The notes under the pieces are model-generated. The model searched no databases and was not told the origin of the DNA. It saw only the letters and a list, made by a program, of their open reading frames with translations. This document shows, piece after piece, positions 43,664-53,424 of a stretch of DNA of 64,000 nt. Positions within the stretch are counted from its first letter, which is position 1. Each line of letters starts with the position of its first letter. Made by a program: the position numbers and the translations under genes. The DNA is from Clostridiaceae bacterium (GTDB lineage Bacteria; Bacillota; Clostridia; Lachnospirales; Lachnospiraceae). The stretch lies in NCBI GenBank assembly GCA_910574345.1, contig CAJSZV010000008.1, forward strand, positions 1 through 64,000, written 5' to 3'.

Positions 43664-45121
43664 ATGCATAACAACATTGATTTGGATAAGATAGATATAA
43701 ATTCAGCTCCCCCCACAGAAGAGCCGGCCCGCCAATACTACTTCATGGCAAAATGCCGGCAGTGGGTTCAGGCGTTTGAACAAAAAAACGGACGCCGCCC
43801 TGTGGCCTGTATTCAGACCTTCGGCTGTCAGATGAACGCAAAAGATTCCGAGAAGCTTATGGGAATCCTGGAGCGGATCGGATTTCATGAGACCGGGGAC
43901 GAGCATGCAGATTTTGTTCTCTACAACACCTGTACCGTTCGGGAGAATGCCAATCAGAGGGTTTACGGACGCCTGGGATATTTAAATACACTGAAAAAGA
44001 AAAACCCTGACATGATCATCGCCCTGTGCGGCTGTATGATGCAGGAACCTCATGTTGTGGAAAAGATTAAGAAGAGCTACGGTTTTGTCGATATCATCTT
44101 TGGCACCCACAACATCTTCAAACTTGCGGAATTAATCCATGGGCGTCTGCAGCACAAAAAAATGGTGGTTGATATCTGGGAGCAGACGGATCAGGTCGTG
44201 GAGGAACTTCCGACAGAGCGTAAGTTCCCTTTTAAGTCAGGGGTCAATATTATGTTCGGCTGCAATAATTTCTGCAGTTACTGCATCGTTCCTTATGTGA
44301 GGGGACGGGAGAGGAGCAGGAATCCGGAGGATATTATAGCGGAGATCGAAAAACTGGTGTCAGAAGGCGTGGTGGAGATCATGCTTCTGGGGCAGAATGT
44401 GAATTCTTATGGAAAGAACCTAAAAGAGCCACTTTCCTTCGCCGGGCTTCTTAAGAGAATCGACGGGATCAAGGGACTTGAGAGGATTCGGTTTATGACC
44501 TCTCATCCCAAAGACCTGTCCGATGAACTGATTGAGGTCATGAAGAACGCAGAACATGTATGCCATCATCTCCATCTGCCCGTGCAGTCGGGAAGTACCC
44601 GTATCCTAAAAGCCATGAACCGCAGATACACAAAGGAACAGTATTTGGAACTGGTGGGAAAGATCAGGGCGGCAGTGCCGGATATCTCTCTGACTACGGA
44701 TATTATCGTGGGATTTCCGGGGGAGACAAAAGAAGATTTTGAGGATACCCTGGACGTGGTAAGGCAGGTAAGGTTTGACAGTGCGTTTACCTTTATTTAC
44801 TCCAAGAGAACGGGGACCCCGGCGGCTTCCATGGAGAATCAGGTGCCGGAGGATGTGGTGAAAGCCCGGTTTGACCGGCTTCTTTTTGAGGTGCAGAAGA
44901 TTTCCTCTCAGGTGTGCGCAAGGGATCTGCATACCACAAAGGACGTGTTGGTGGAGGGATTGGACGATCACCTGGAGGGATTTGTCACAGGGCGCCTTGA
45001 CAACAACACGGTCGTTCATTTTCCGGGGGAGGAATCTTTAGTGGGAACCCTTGTGCCGGTCCGGCTGGAGGAATCAAAAGGATTTTATTATATGGGCCGT
45101 ATGGAGCCCGAAAACCAATGA
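43664..45121 (+). CDS. miaB: tRNA-2-methylthio-N6-dimethylallyladenosine synthase
   Basis: 485 residues. Radical-SAM methylthiotransferase acting on i6A37 of tRNAs. N-terminal UPF0004 domain with cluster cysteines C55 (TFGCQMN), C90 (YNTCTVREN) and C124 (CGCMMQ); radical-SAM CxxxCxxC at C200, C204, C207 (FGCNNFCSYCIVPYVRGRE); C-terminal TRAM domain (about 415-480). It modifies the product of MiaA, whose gene lies at 50355, with mutS and mutL between them, a common clostridial order. Slightly longer N-terminus than E. coli MiaB. The RBS (AAAGGA) is about 14 nt from the ATG, wider than usual. Confidence 0.97.
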   Translation: MHNNIDLDKIDINSAPPTEEPARQYYFMAKCRQWVQAFEQKNGRRPVACIQTFGCQMNAKDSEKLMGILERIGFHETGDEHADFVLYNTCTVRENANQRVYGRLGYLNTLKKKNPDMIIALCGCMMQEPHVVEKIKKSYGFVDIIFGTHNIFKLAELIHGRLQHKKMVVDIWEQTDQVVEELPTERKFPFKSGVNIMFGCNNFCSYCIVPYVRGRERSRNPEDIIAEIEKLVSEGVVEIMLLGQNVNSYGKNLKEPLSFAGLLKRIDGIKGLERIRFMTSHPKDLSDELIEVMKNAEHVCHHLHLPVQSGSTRILKAMNRRYTKEQYLELVGKIRAAVPDISLTTDIIVGFPGETKEDFEDTLDVVRQVRFDSAFTFIYSKRTGTPAASMENQVPEDVVKARFDRLLFEVQKISSQVCARDLHTTKDVLVEGLDDHLEGFVTGRLDNNTVVHFPGEESLVGTLVPVRLEESKGFYYMGRMEPENQ

Positions 45122-45139
45122 AAAATGTTGTGCCATATG

Positions 45140-45166
45140 ACTCCCGGAAATCTTTCGGGAGTTTTC
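45140..45166 (+). terminator. Small terminator between miaB and mutS
   Basis: ACTCCCG (45140-45146) and CGGGAGT (45156-45162) with extra A/T pairing inside, followed by TTTC. The mutS-mutL-miaA run may continue partly through it. Confidence 0.6.
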
Positions 45167-45212
45167 TGGGTACAAGGGAACAGGTATTTTAAACAGAAGA
45201 GAGGATAAAAAA

Positions 45213-47864
45213 TTGGCCGGATTATCACCTATGATGGTTCATTATATGGAAACAAAGAAGCAATACCCGGATTGTCTGCTTTTCTACAGGCTGGGAGATT
45301 TCTATGAGATGTTTTTTGAGGATGCCGTCACCACCTCAAGGGAACTGGAGCTTACCCTGACGGGAAAGGAGTGCGGTCTCAAAGAGCGGGCGCCTATGTG
45401 CGGGATTCCCTACCATGCTGTGGACGCTTACCTGTACAAGCTGGTGCAGAAAGGGTATAAGGTGGCCATTGCTGAACAGATGGAGGATCCGAAGCAGGCC
45501 AAGGGTCTGGTGAAGCGGGAGGTAATCCGCGTGGTGACTCCCGGAACCATCACAAGCAGTCAGGCCCTGGATGAGACAAAGAATAATTATCTTATGGGAA
45601 TCGTGTATATCGGCGATACCTTCGGCATCTCGGTCTGTGACATTACCACAGGGGATTATCTGGTGACAGAGGTGGACGGGGAGAGGAACCTCCTTGATGA
45701 GATCCACAAATTCGCCCCCTCGGAGATTATCTGCAACGAGGCCTTTTATATGTGCGGCGTGGATCTGGACGATCTGCGGGGGCGGTATCACGTGGCCGTC
45801 TCATCCCTGGACAACCATTACTTTTCCGATGATTTATGCCGGAAAGTGCTGAGAGAGCATTTTCATGTAAAAAGTCTTGAGGGGCTGGGACTGGGGGATT
45901 ACGATGCGGGAGTCATCGCTTCGGGAGCGGTCATGGAGTATCTGTACGAGACGCAGAAAAATACCCTGGACCACATTACCACCATCACCCCCTACACCAC
46001 GGGGGAGTATATGATTATCGACACATCCACCAGGCGGAATCTGGAGCTTGTGGAAACGCTCCGGGAAAAGCAGCGGCGGGGCTCTCTTCTCTGGGTTCTT
46101 GACAAGACAAAGACAGCCATGGGAGCCAGGCTTATGAGAACTCTCATTGAGCAGCCCCTTGTCCAGAGAGCAGAGATTCTGAACCGTCAGAGTGCCATCG
46201 AAGAGCTGAATATGAGTTATATTGCCAGGGAGGAGATCAGAGAATATTTAAATTCGGTCTATGATCTGGAACGTCTTATGGGAAGGATCAGCTACAAATC
46301 AGCCAATCCCAGAGATCTCATATCCTTCAGGAATTCCCTTGAGATGCTTCCCTTCATTAAATCTCTTCTGAGGGAAATGAAGGGGGAGGTTCTTAAACAT
46401 ATTTGTGATGATTTGGATCCTTTAGAAGACCTTTACCGGCTGATTGACTGCTCCATCACAGACGATCCGCCTCTCGCCATGAAAGAGGGAGGCATCATAA
46501 AAGAAGGGTATCATGAGGAGGCTGACCGCCTTCGCCACGCCAAGACCGAGGGGAAGACCTGGCTGGCTGATCTGGAAGTCAAAGAGCGGGACAAGACGGG
46601 AATCAAGAACTTAAAGATCAAGTATAACAAAGTGTTCGGCTACTATTTTGAGGTGACCAATTCCTTTAAAAATATGGTGCCGGAGTATTTTATCCGGAAG
46701 CAGACTTTGGCCAATGCGGAGCGCTACACCACAGACAAGTTAAAGGAGCTGGAGGATGTGATTCTTGGAGCGGAGGACAAGCTGTTCTCCCTGGAATATG
46801 ATTTGTTCTGTGAAGTCAGGGACAAGATCGGCGCTGAGGTTGGCCGGATTCAGAAGACGGCCAAGGCTCTGGCCGGAATTGATGTGTTCTGTTCCCTTTC
46901 TCTGGTGGCTACGAGAAATAATTACATAAAGCCGAAGATCAACGAAAAGGGAACCATTCATATTAATAATGGCCGCCATCCGGTGGTGGAGCTGATGCTG
47001 AAGGACGATCTTTTTGTGTCCAACGACACGGTGCTGGACAATTCAAAGAACCGGATTTCCATTATCACCGGCCCCAATATGGCCGGTAAATCCACTTACA
47101 TGCGGCAGACAGCCCTCATCGTTTTGATGGCGCAGATCGGTTGTTTTGTCCCGGCGGACGAGGCGGACATCGGCATCTGCGACCGGATATTTACAAGAGT
47201 GGGGGCGTCTGACGATCTGGCCTCCGGTCAGAGTACCTTTATGGTGGAGATGACGGAGGTGGCCAATATTCTCCGCAATGCTACCAGAAGCAGTCTGATT
47301 ATCTTAGATGAGATCGGACGGGGCACCAGTACATTTGACGGTCTGTCCATTGCATGGGCTGTGGTGGAGCATATCAGCAATACCAGGATACTGGGAGCCA
47401 AGACCTTATTTGCCACCCATTATCATGAATTGACAGAGCTGGAAGGCACCATGAGCGGCGTCAACAATTACTGCATCGCGGTGAAGGAGCAGGGGGATAA
47501 TATCGTATTTCTCAGAAAGATTGTCAAGGGCGGAGCGGACAAGAGCTACGGCATCCAGGTGGCTAAGCTGGCGGGAGTTCCGGATCCGGTCATTGTGAGA
47601 GCCAAGGAGTTGGTGGAGGAGTTAAGCAGTGCCGATATCACTGCCAAAGCAAGGGAGATCGCCCGGCAGAATGCCACAGCAGCTCAGCATAAAGCAGTGA
47701 CCAGGCCCGACGAAGTAGACTTAAATCAGATGACTTTGTTTGATACGGTGAAGAATGAGGATATCATTAAAGAGATCGAATCCATAGAGATCAACGAGAT
47801 AACGCCCATGGAAGCCCTTAATATCTTAAGCCGGATGCAGGGAAAACTCAAAAACAGATGGTAA
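45213..47864 (+). CDS. mutS: DNA mismatch repair protein MutS
   Basis: 883 residues. Recognises mismatches and small loops after replication. N-terminal mismatch-binding domain with FYRLGDFYEMFFEDA (Phe-x-Glu reading element FYEMF), core/clamp domains, then ABC-type ATPase: Walker A GPNMAGKSTYMRQ, signature SDDLASGQSTFMVEM, Walker B LIILDEIGRGTSTFDG and the ATHYHEL switch. TTG 45213 (LAGLSPMM) is chosen because it matches the conserved MutS N-terminus (xxLSPMMxxY) and has GAGAGG upstream. Full length; MutL follows 21 bp later. MutS/MutL activity matters for the slippage rate of the poly-G tracts in the neighbouring locus. Confidence 0.97.
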   Translation: MAGLSPMMVHYMETKKQYPDCLLFYRLGDFYEMFFEDAVTTSRELELTLTGKECGLKERAPMCGIPYHAVDAYLYKLVQKGYKVAIAEQMEDPKQAKGLVKREVIRVVTPGTITSSQALDETKNNYLMGIVYIGDTFGISVCDITTGDYLVTEVDGERNLLDEIHKFAPSEIICNEAFYMCGVDLDDLRGRYHVAVSSLDNHYFSDDLCRKVLREHFHVKSLEGLGLGDYDAGVIASGAVMEYLYETQKNTLDHITTITPYTTGEYMIIDTSTRRNLELVETLREKQRRGSLLWVLDKTKTAMGARLMRTLIEQPLVQRAEILNRQSAIEELNMSYIAREEIREYLNSVYDLERLMGRISYKSANPRDLISFRNSLEMLPFIKSLLREMKGEVLKHICDDLDPLEDLYRLIDCSITDDPPLAMKEGGIIKEGYHEEADRLRHAKTEGKTWLADLEVKERDKTGIKNLKIKYNKVFGYYFEVTNSFKNMVPEYFIRKQTLANAERYTTDKLKELEDVILGAEDKLFSLEYDLFCEVRDKIGAEVGRIQKTAKALAGIDVFCSLSLVATRNNYIKPKINEKGTIHINNGRHPVVELMLKDDLFVSNDTVLDNSKNRISIITGPNMAGKSTYMRQTALIVLMAQIGCFVPADEADIGICDRIFTRVGASDDLASGQSTFMVEMTEVANILRNATRSSLIILDEIGRGTSTFDGLSIAWAVVEHISNTRILGAKTLFATHYHELTELEGTMSGVNNYCIAVKEQGDNIVFLRKIVKGGADKSYGIQVAKLAGVPDPVIVRAKELVEELSSADITAKAREIARQNATAAQHKAVTRPDEVDLNQMTLFDTVKNEDIIKEIESIEINEITPMEALNILSRMQGKLKNRW

Positions 47865-47885
47865 GAGCGCAAAAAGGAGGGAAAA

Positions 47886-50015
47886 ATGCCCCACATAGCA
47901 ATACTGGATCAGAGCACCATCAATAAGATTGCTGCCGGAGAGGTCATCGAGCGTCCTGCTTCGGTGGTAAAGGAACTTCTGGAAAATGCCATTGACGCCC
48001 AGGCCACAGCGGTGACAGTGGAGATCCGGGATGGCGGCATCTCCTTTATCCGGGTGACGGACAACGGCTGCGGCATTCCGAAAGACGAGGTGGGACTGGC
48101 CTTTCTCAGGCATTCCACAAGCAAGATCAAATCCGTGGAGGACCTGTTCACAGTGGCTTCCCTGGGATTTCGGGGAGAGGCCCTCTCAAGCATTGCCGCG
48201 GTATCCCAGGTGGAACTGATCACCAAGACGCCGGAGCAGCTTTCCGGTGCCAGGTATCAGATTGACGGCGGGAAGGAACGGAGCATGGAGGAGATCGGAG
48301 CGCCGGAGGGGACTACTTTTCTGGTGAGGAATCTTTTTTACAACACGCCGGCCCGTCAGAAATTTTTAAAGACTGCCCAGACGGAAGGCGCTCATGTGGC
48401 GGCCCTTGTGGAAAAAATCGCCATGTCCCGTCCTGATATTTCCATTCGTTTTATCCAGAACAACCAGAACAAGCTTCATACGTCAGGAAATCATAATCTG
48501 AAGGATATTATATACACCGTCTTTGGTCGGGAAATCGCCGCCAATCTTCTCCCTGTGACCTGCGAAGATGAGATTCTGCAGGCCAGGGGATTTGCGGGCA
48601 AACCGGTGATTGCCAGAAGCAACCGAAACTTTGAAAATTATTATATCAATGGCCGGTATGTAAAGAGCAGTCTGGTGGCAAAGGCCATTGAGGAGGCTTA
48701 TAAACCCTATATGATGCAGCACAAATATCCCTTTGTGCTCCTTCACCTGACCATTGAGCCGGAGTATCTGGATGTGAATGTCCACCCAACCAAGATGGAA
48801 CTAAGGTTCAGGGACGGGGAGAGAATCTATGAGCTGATTTTAAGCTCCATCCGCCATGCTCTGGAGGAAAAGGAGCTGATACCTCAGATCAGCTTAAATT
48901 CCGGAAAAGGGCAAAACAAGGAGAGGGAGAAGGAAGAGAGACTTCCCCGCCCGGAGCCCTTTGAGGTGAAGAGACAAAAAAGCTATGAGATCAATCCCAT
49001 CTATGGAACTATAGCGGAGAGGCAGCCAGAGTGGGACGGAGGGAACGCAGAAGGTGCAAAATGCCCGGAGACCAGGAGCAAGGTGAATCCGGAGAGCGGG
49101 CCGGAGACCGGGAGAAGGGCGGATTCGGAGAGCAGGCCGGAGACCGGGAAAAGGGCGAAACCGGAGGGCAGGCCGGAGATCGGGAGAAAAGCGAATCCTG
49201 CAAGCAGACAGGAACCAGTCTCTTTCTGCGGTCAAACTTGGCAGGCCTTAGATACTGTCAGCCGCCCTTTGGCCTCTGGCGCCGACAAAGCCGCCTCAGC
49301 TTCTGGCGCCGACAAAGCCGCCCCGGCCTCTGCCGCCGATAAACCTACCCCCGTTTTCTCCGGAGGCAGCAGAAAGGATGCAGACTCTCCCAGGCAGCTT
49401 GACCTGTTTGAAGAGAAACTCCTGTCTCCGGAGAGCCGATATAAGCATAAGCTCATAGGCCAGCTGTTTGACACCTACTGGCTGGTTGAATTCCGTGACC
49501 AGCTGTATATTATTGACCAGCATGCCGCCCATGAGAAGATTCTGTATGAGAAGACCATGAATACCCTTAAGAATAGGGAGTATACCTCGCAGATGGTAAA
49601 TCCGCCGATTATCCTTACATTGGGAAGCGAAGAGCAGGTGATTCTTAATAAATATATGAATTATTTCACGGAAATCGGTTTTGAGATTGAACATTTCGGC
49701 GGAAAGGAGTATGCTGTCAGAGGGGTTCCGGACAATCTGTTTTCCATTGCCAAGAAGGAACTTCTGATAGAGATGCTGGACAGTCTGTCGGAGGATATGT
49801 TCCGGGGCAATCCGGATATGATCTATGAGAAAGTAGCAAGCATGTCCTGTAAGGCGGCGGTAAAAGGCAACAACCGCCTTTCGCCCATGGAGGCGGACCG
49901 GCTTATTGATCAGCTTCTCAAACTGGAGAACCCCTATGCTTGTCCTCATGGAAGACCAACCATTGTCTCCATGAGCAAACATGAACTGGAAAAAAAATTC
50001 AAACGTATTCTTTAG
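47886..50015 (+). CDS. mutL: DNA mismatch repair protein MutL (endonuclease type) with repeat-rich linker
   Basis: 709 residues. GHKL ATPase at the N-terminus (ENAIDAQA, DNGCGIPKDE, GFRGEALSSI), transducer domain to about 330, a linker of about 170 residues, and the C-terminal nicking domain with DQHAAHEKILYE (DQHAxxExxxxE), SCKAAVKGNNRL and CPHGRP. So it is a metal-dependent endonuclease MutL, as usual in bacteria without MutH. The linker holds three 12-residue repeats (from residue 401; NPESGPETGRRA and variants) and three 9-residue repeats (SGADKAASA type, from residue 464). Strong GGAGG before ATG 47886. Confidence 0.97.
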   Translation: MPHIAILDQSTINKIAAGEVIERPASVVKELLENAIDAQATAVTVEIRDGGISFIRVTDNGCGIPKDEVGLAFLRHSTSKIKSVEDLFTVASLGFRGEALSSIAAVSQVELITKTPEQLSGARYQIDGGKERSMEEIGAPEGTTFLVRNLFYNTPARQKFLKTAQTEGAHVAALVEKIAMSRPDISIRFIQNNQNKLHTSGNHNLKDIIYTVFGREIAANLLPVTCEDEILQARGFAGKPVIARSNRNFENYYINGRYVKSSLVAKAIEEAYKPYMMQHKYPFVLLHLTIEPEYLDVNVHPTKMELRFRDGERIYELILSSIRHALEEKELIPQISLNSGKGQNKEREKEERLPRPEPFEVKRQKSYEINPIYGTIAERQPEWDGGNAEGAKCPETRSKVNPESGPETGRRADSESRPETGKRAKPEGRPEIGRKANPASRQEPVSFCGQTWQALDTVSRPLASGADKAASASGADKAAPASAADKPTPVFSGGSRKDADSPRQLDLFEEKLLSPESRYKHKLIGQLFDTYWLVEFRDQLYIIDQHAAHEKILYEKTMNTLKNREYTSQMVNPPIILTLGSEEQVILNKYMNYFTEIGFEIEHFGGKEYAVRGVPDNLFSIAKKELLIEMLDSLSEDMFRGNPDMIYEKVASMSCKAAVKGNNRLSPMEADRLIDQLLKLENPYACPHGRPTIVSMSKHELEKKFKRIL
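49086..49355 (+). repeat. Two in-frame minisatellites within the mutL linker
   Basis: 36-bp units at 49086, 49122 and 49158 plus a partial unit (P-E-x-x-P-E-T-G-R-R-A type), then 27-bp units at 49275, 49302 and 49329 (S-G-A-D-K-A-A-S-A type). Both keep the frame, so copy change alters linker length only. Confidence 0.9.
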
Positions 50016-50026
50016 GAGGACAAAAC

Positions 50027-50353
50027 ATGGAGAACCTGGATTTTGTCAGGATGCAGCAGATGCAGAAAGAACTTCATGAGAAATATGAAGCCAAATGGGG
50101 GCCCCTGTCGCCGAAGATCGGCCGTGATATTCTGCTGTGGATGATGGGGGAAGCCGGTGAGGTGGCGGATATCATTAAGAAGAAGGGGGATAAGGCCATT
50201 ATGGAAGAGCCGGATATGCGCCATGATTTTATTGAGGAAATGACGGATGTGCTTATGTATTTTAATGACTTGATGCTCTGCTATTCAATTACACCGGAGG
50301 ATATAAGCAGAATCTACACGGAGAAACATAACAGAAATATGAAGAGGTGGTAA
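50027..50353 (+). CDS. MazG-like nucleotide pyrophosphohydrolase
   Basis: 108 residues, all-alpha NTP-pyrophosphatase of the MazG/dUTPase-like group. GEAGEVADIIKK and FIEEMTDVLMYFND give the paired ExxE and ExxD magnesium-binding motifs. It would hydrolyse (d)NTPs to monophosphates and pyrophosphate, cleaning the nucleotide pool. Sits between mutL (11 bp) and miaA (1 bp), so co-transcribed with repair genes, which suits a mutation-avoidance role (inference). AGGAGG before the ATG. Confidence 0.87.
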   Translation: MENLDFVRMQQMQKELHEKYEAKWGPLSPKIGRDILLWMMGEAGEVADIIKKKGDKAIMEEPDMRHDFIEEMTDVLMYFNDLMLCYSITPEDISRIYTEKHNRNMKRW

Positions 50354-50354
50354 A

Positions 50355-51287
50355 ATGGCAAGACCCCTTATTGTTCTTACGGGTCCTACCGCCGTGGGCA
50401 AGACCGGCCTTTCAATCGAGCTTGCCGGGGCTTTGGGCGGAGAGATTATCAGTGCCGATTCCATGCAGGTATACCGTCACATGAACATCGGTTCCGCAAA
50501 AGTGACGAGGGAGGAGATGAAAGGGATTCCCCATCATCTCATTGATGTGCTGGAGCCGACTGAGGATTTCAATGTAGTTATTTTTCAAAAGATGGCAAAA
50601 GAGGCATTGACCCGGATCTATGAGAGGGGCCGCATTCCCGTGATAGCAGGCGGAACCGGTTTTTATATTCAGTCTCTTGTCTATGATATTGATTTTACGG
50701 AAAATGATTCCGACTTAAGTCTGCGGCGGGAACTGGAGATGGCTGCGTCCGGGAAGGGGCCTGAGTACATTCATCAGATGTTAAGGGAGATTGATCCGGT
50801 TTCGGCAGAACAGATTCATGCCAACAATATAAAAAGGGTTATTCGGGCCATTGAATTTTACAAAAAAACAGGGAGAAGAATTTCCGAACATAACCAGACG
50901 GAGCGCAGGAAGCAGACGCCTTATGATCTTTTCTACTATGTACTGAATATAGACCGAAAGGTTTTGTATGAGCGCATTGACAGGCGGGTAGATGAGATGA
51001 TAAAACAGGGGCTGGTGGAGGAAGTAAAGCATCTTGCCGGGCTTGGCTGTACCAGGGACATGGTGTCCATGCAGGGGCTGGGTTATAAAGAGATTCTGGA
51101 CTATTTGGAAGGACGGTGCAGCCTTGATGAAGCCGTGTACACCATTAAGCGGGATACGAGACATTTTGCAAAACGCCAGATTACCTGGTTTAAACGGGAG
51201 AGAGATGTGAGATGGCTGAATTGGGAAGAGTTTGAAGGCAGCCCGAAAAGGATATTGGAGTATATTCTTGCAGAGATTAGGGAGTGA
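50355..51287 (+). CDS. miaA: tRNA dimethylallyltransferase
   Basis: 310 residues. Adds the dimethylallyl group to A37 of tRNAs reading U-starting codons; MiaB (43664) then methylthiolates it. P-loop GPTAVGKTGLSIELA at about 8-22, catalytic/substrate motif SADSMQVYRHMNIGSAK, IAGGTGFYIQSL, NNIKRVIRAIE, MVSMQGLGYKEI and TRHFAKRQITWFKR in their usual order. Starts one base after the MazG stop. Confidence 0.97.
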   Translation: MARPLIVLTGPTAVGKTGLSIELAGALGGEIISADSMQVYRHMNIGSAKVTREEMKGIPHHLIDVLEPTEDFNVVIFQKMAKEALTRIYERGRIPVIAGGTGFYIQSLVYDIDFTENDSDLSLRRELEMAASGKGPEYIHQMLREIDPVSAEQIHANNIKRVIRAIEFYKKTGRRISEHNQTERRKQTPYDLFYYVLNIDRKVLYERIDRRVDEMIKQGLVEEVKHLAGLGCTRDMVSMQGLGYKEILDYLEGRCSLDEAVYTIKRDTRHFAKRQITWFKRERDVRWLNWEEFEGSPKRILEYILAEIRE

Positions 51288-51292
51288 AAGAC

Positions 51293-52567
51293 ATGATGGG
51301 ATTAGAGACAATCTATGAATCCTTCGGAATAAGCGAGAAAGTGCTGGGGTTTGGAAAAAGGGTGGAGGATTCTTTAAAAGGACGGTTTAAGGATATTGAC
51401 GAGAGAGCCGAGTATAACCAGCTGAAAGTAATTAAGGCCATGCAGGATAACAGGGTCAGCGATATTCATTTTGCCGCCACCACAGGATACGGGTATAACG
51501 ATCTGGGAAGAGATACTTTGGAGGCGGTGTTTGCAAGTGTGTTCCGTGCCGAGAGCGCCCTGGTGCGTCCTCAGCTTATCAGCGGCACCCACGCCCTTCA
51601 TATTGCGCTGTCCGGCAATCTGCGTCCGGGAGACGAACTTCTTTCTCCCAACGGCAAACCATATGATACATTGGAAGAGGTAATCGGAATCCGGGAGTCG
51701 GCAGGTTCCCTTAAGGAATACGGCGTCACTTACCGCCAGGTAGACCTGCTGCCTGACGGGACCTTTGATTTTGAAAATATTAAAAAGGCCATTAATGAGA
51801 AGACAAAACTCATGACAATCCAGCGCTCCAAAGGCTATGCCACAAGACCCTCTTTTTCCGTGGACCAGATTGGAGAACTGATCGCATTTGCAAAACAGAT
51901 CAAACCGGATCTCATCTGTATGGTGGACAACTGCTACGGAGAATTTGTGGAGACAAAAGAGCCCACGGAGGTGGGCGCCGATATGGCTGTGGGCTCTCTG
52001 ATCAAAAATCCGGGAGGAGGCCTGGCTCCCATCGGAGGCTACATAGTGGGGCGGAAAGACTGCATTGACCGTGCCTCCTACCGTTTGAGCGCTCCTGGCC
52101 TGGGAAAAGAAGTAGGGGCAAGCTTAGGGCTTAATCAGTCCTTTTTCCAGGGGCTGTTTTTGGCTCCCACGGTGGTGGCCGGAGCCCTAAAAGGCGCCGT
52201 TTTCGCTGCCAATGTGTATGAGAAGCTGGGCTTTTCCGTTGTCCCAAACGGCACGGAAGAGCGCCATGACATTATTCAGTCCATCACCTTTGGGAATCCA
52301 GAAGGCGTCATCGCTTTCTGTCAGGGGATCCAGGCTGCAGCCCCTGTGGACAGCTTCGTAACCCCGGAGCCCTGGGACATGCCCGGATACGACTCTCCGG
52401 TAATTATGGCGGCGGGAGCATTCGTCCAGGGCTCATCCATAGAGCTGAGCGCAGATGCGCCCATAAAGCCGCCCTATGCCGTATATTTTCAGGGAGGGCT
52501 TACCTGGTATCACGCCAAGTTGGGGATCTTAATATCCCTTCAGAAACTTTGCGACGCGGGAATATAA
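51293..52567 (+). CDS. Methionine-gamma-lyase-family PLP protein (YnbB / 'aluminium resistance' group)
   Basis: About 424 residues of a Cys/Met-metabolism-type PLP fold. Cofactor-binding features: SGTHALHIALSGNL, RSKGYATRPSF, MVDNCYGEFVE (Asp on the pyridine N) and GSLIKNPGGG with the Schiff-base Lys. The ATTGYGYNDLGRDTLEAVFA start is diagnostic of the YnbB group, which nearly always follows miaA in Firmicutes; reaction not well established. RBS GGGAG 8 nt before ATG 51293; an earlier GTG at 51284 overlaps miaA and is less likely. Confidence 0.9.
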   Translation: MMGLETIYESFGISEKVLGFGKRVEDSLKGRFKDIDERAEYNQLKVIKAMQDNRVSDIHFAATTGYGYNDLGRDTLEAVFASVFRAESALVRPQLISGTHALHIALSGNLRPGDELLSPNGKPYDTLEEVIGIRESAGSLKEYGVTYRQVDLLPDGTFDFENIKKAINEKTKLMTIQRSKGYATRPSFSVDQIGELIAFAKQIKPDLICMVDNCYGEFVETKEPTEVGADMAVGSLIKNPGGGLAPIGGYIVGRKDCIDRASYRLSAPGLGKEVGASLGLNQSFFQGLFLAPTVVAGALKGAVFAANVYEKLGFSVVPNGTEERHDIIQSITFGNPEGVIAFCQGIQAAAPVDSFVTPEPWDMPGYDSPVIMAAGAFVQGSSIELSADAPIKPPYAVYFQGGLTWYHAKLGILISLQKLCDAGI

Positions 52568-52606
52568 CGGACCAGGGCCGATTCCATTAAGATTTTATAA
52601 AGTAAC

Positions 52607-52635
52607 TATACACAGATTCCAACTTATGGTAAAAT
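52607..52635 (+). promoter_or_regulatory. Promoter upstream of radC
   Basis: TATACA (52607-52612), 17-bp spacer, TAAAAT (52630-52635) preceded by TGG (extended -10). Confidence 0.5.
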
Positions 52636-52728
52636 GTGTCCAGGCTGGGTGGAATACATAAGACAACACCAAAGTACCATGCTCCGATTTTTGCGTAACA
52701 GGGAGAGTCGCGCGGCAAGGAGAGCAAT

Positions 52729-53424
52729 TTGCAGCATACAAAGATAAAGGACATTCCGGCGAATGACCGCCCGTACGAAAAGTGTCTTCGCATGGGCCCG
52801 GAAGGACTTAGCGACGCGGAACTGCTGGCGGTGATTATCCGCACAGGCAGCAGAACTTCCAGTTCCTTAAGGCTGGCCGAACAGGTGCTGGAACTGAATT
52901 ACCCGGAAGACGGTATCTTGGGCTTGTGCCGTCTCAGACTTCCGGAACTGAAAAAGATTGAAGGCATTGGAGATGTGAAGGGAATCCAGCTTTTGTGCAT
53001 CGGAGAGCTGTCCAAGAGGATCAGCCGCCGGTCGGCGATTGCCAGGAATCTTACCTTTCACAGCCCCCAGTCCGTAGTGGAATACTATATGGAAGAAATG
53101 AGGCATCTGACCCAGGAACATCTGTATGTGATGCTTCTCAATACGAAACAAATGCTGATTCGGGATCTGCTCATATCAAAGGGGACGGTAAACGCTTCCC
53201 TGGCATCACCGAGGGAGATCTTTATAGAGGCTCTTCGCTATCAGGCTGTAGGAATTATTCTGGTACATAACCATCCAAGTGGTGATTCCACTCCCAGCAG
53301 GGAGGACAGCCAGATGACAAGAAGGGTGGCTGAATCCGGGAATCTCATCGGAATTCAGCTTTTGGATCATATTGTCATCGGAGACAATAATTTCTGCAGT
53401 TTTAAAAAAGAAGGAATGTTATAG
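52729..53424 (+). CDS. radC: RadC-family JAB-domain protein
   Basis: 231 residues from TTG 52729 (AAGGAGAG just upstream). N-terminal helix-hairpin-helix part (LPELKKIEGIGDVKGIQLL) and C-terminal JAMM-like domain with LVHNHPSGDSTPSRED (HxH...D metal site) and LLDHIVIGDNN. Despite its name the cellular role is unsettled. It stands at the head of the mreC-mreD-pbp2 run with no gap before mreC (stop and ATG adjacent). Confidence 0.93.
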   Translation: MQHTKIKDIPANDRPYEKCLRMGPEGLSDAELLAVIIRTGSRTSSSLRLAEQVLELNYPEDGILGLCRLRLPELKKIEGIGDVKGIQLLCIGELSKRISRRSAIARNLTFHSPQSVVEYYMEEMRHLTQEHLYVMLLNTKQMLIRDLLISKGTVNASLASPREIFIEALRYQAVGIILVHNHPSGDSTPSREDSQMTRRVAESGNLIGIQLLDHIVIGDNNFCSFKKEGML

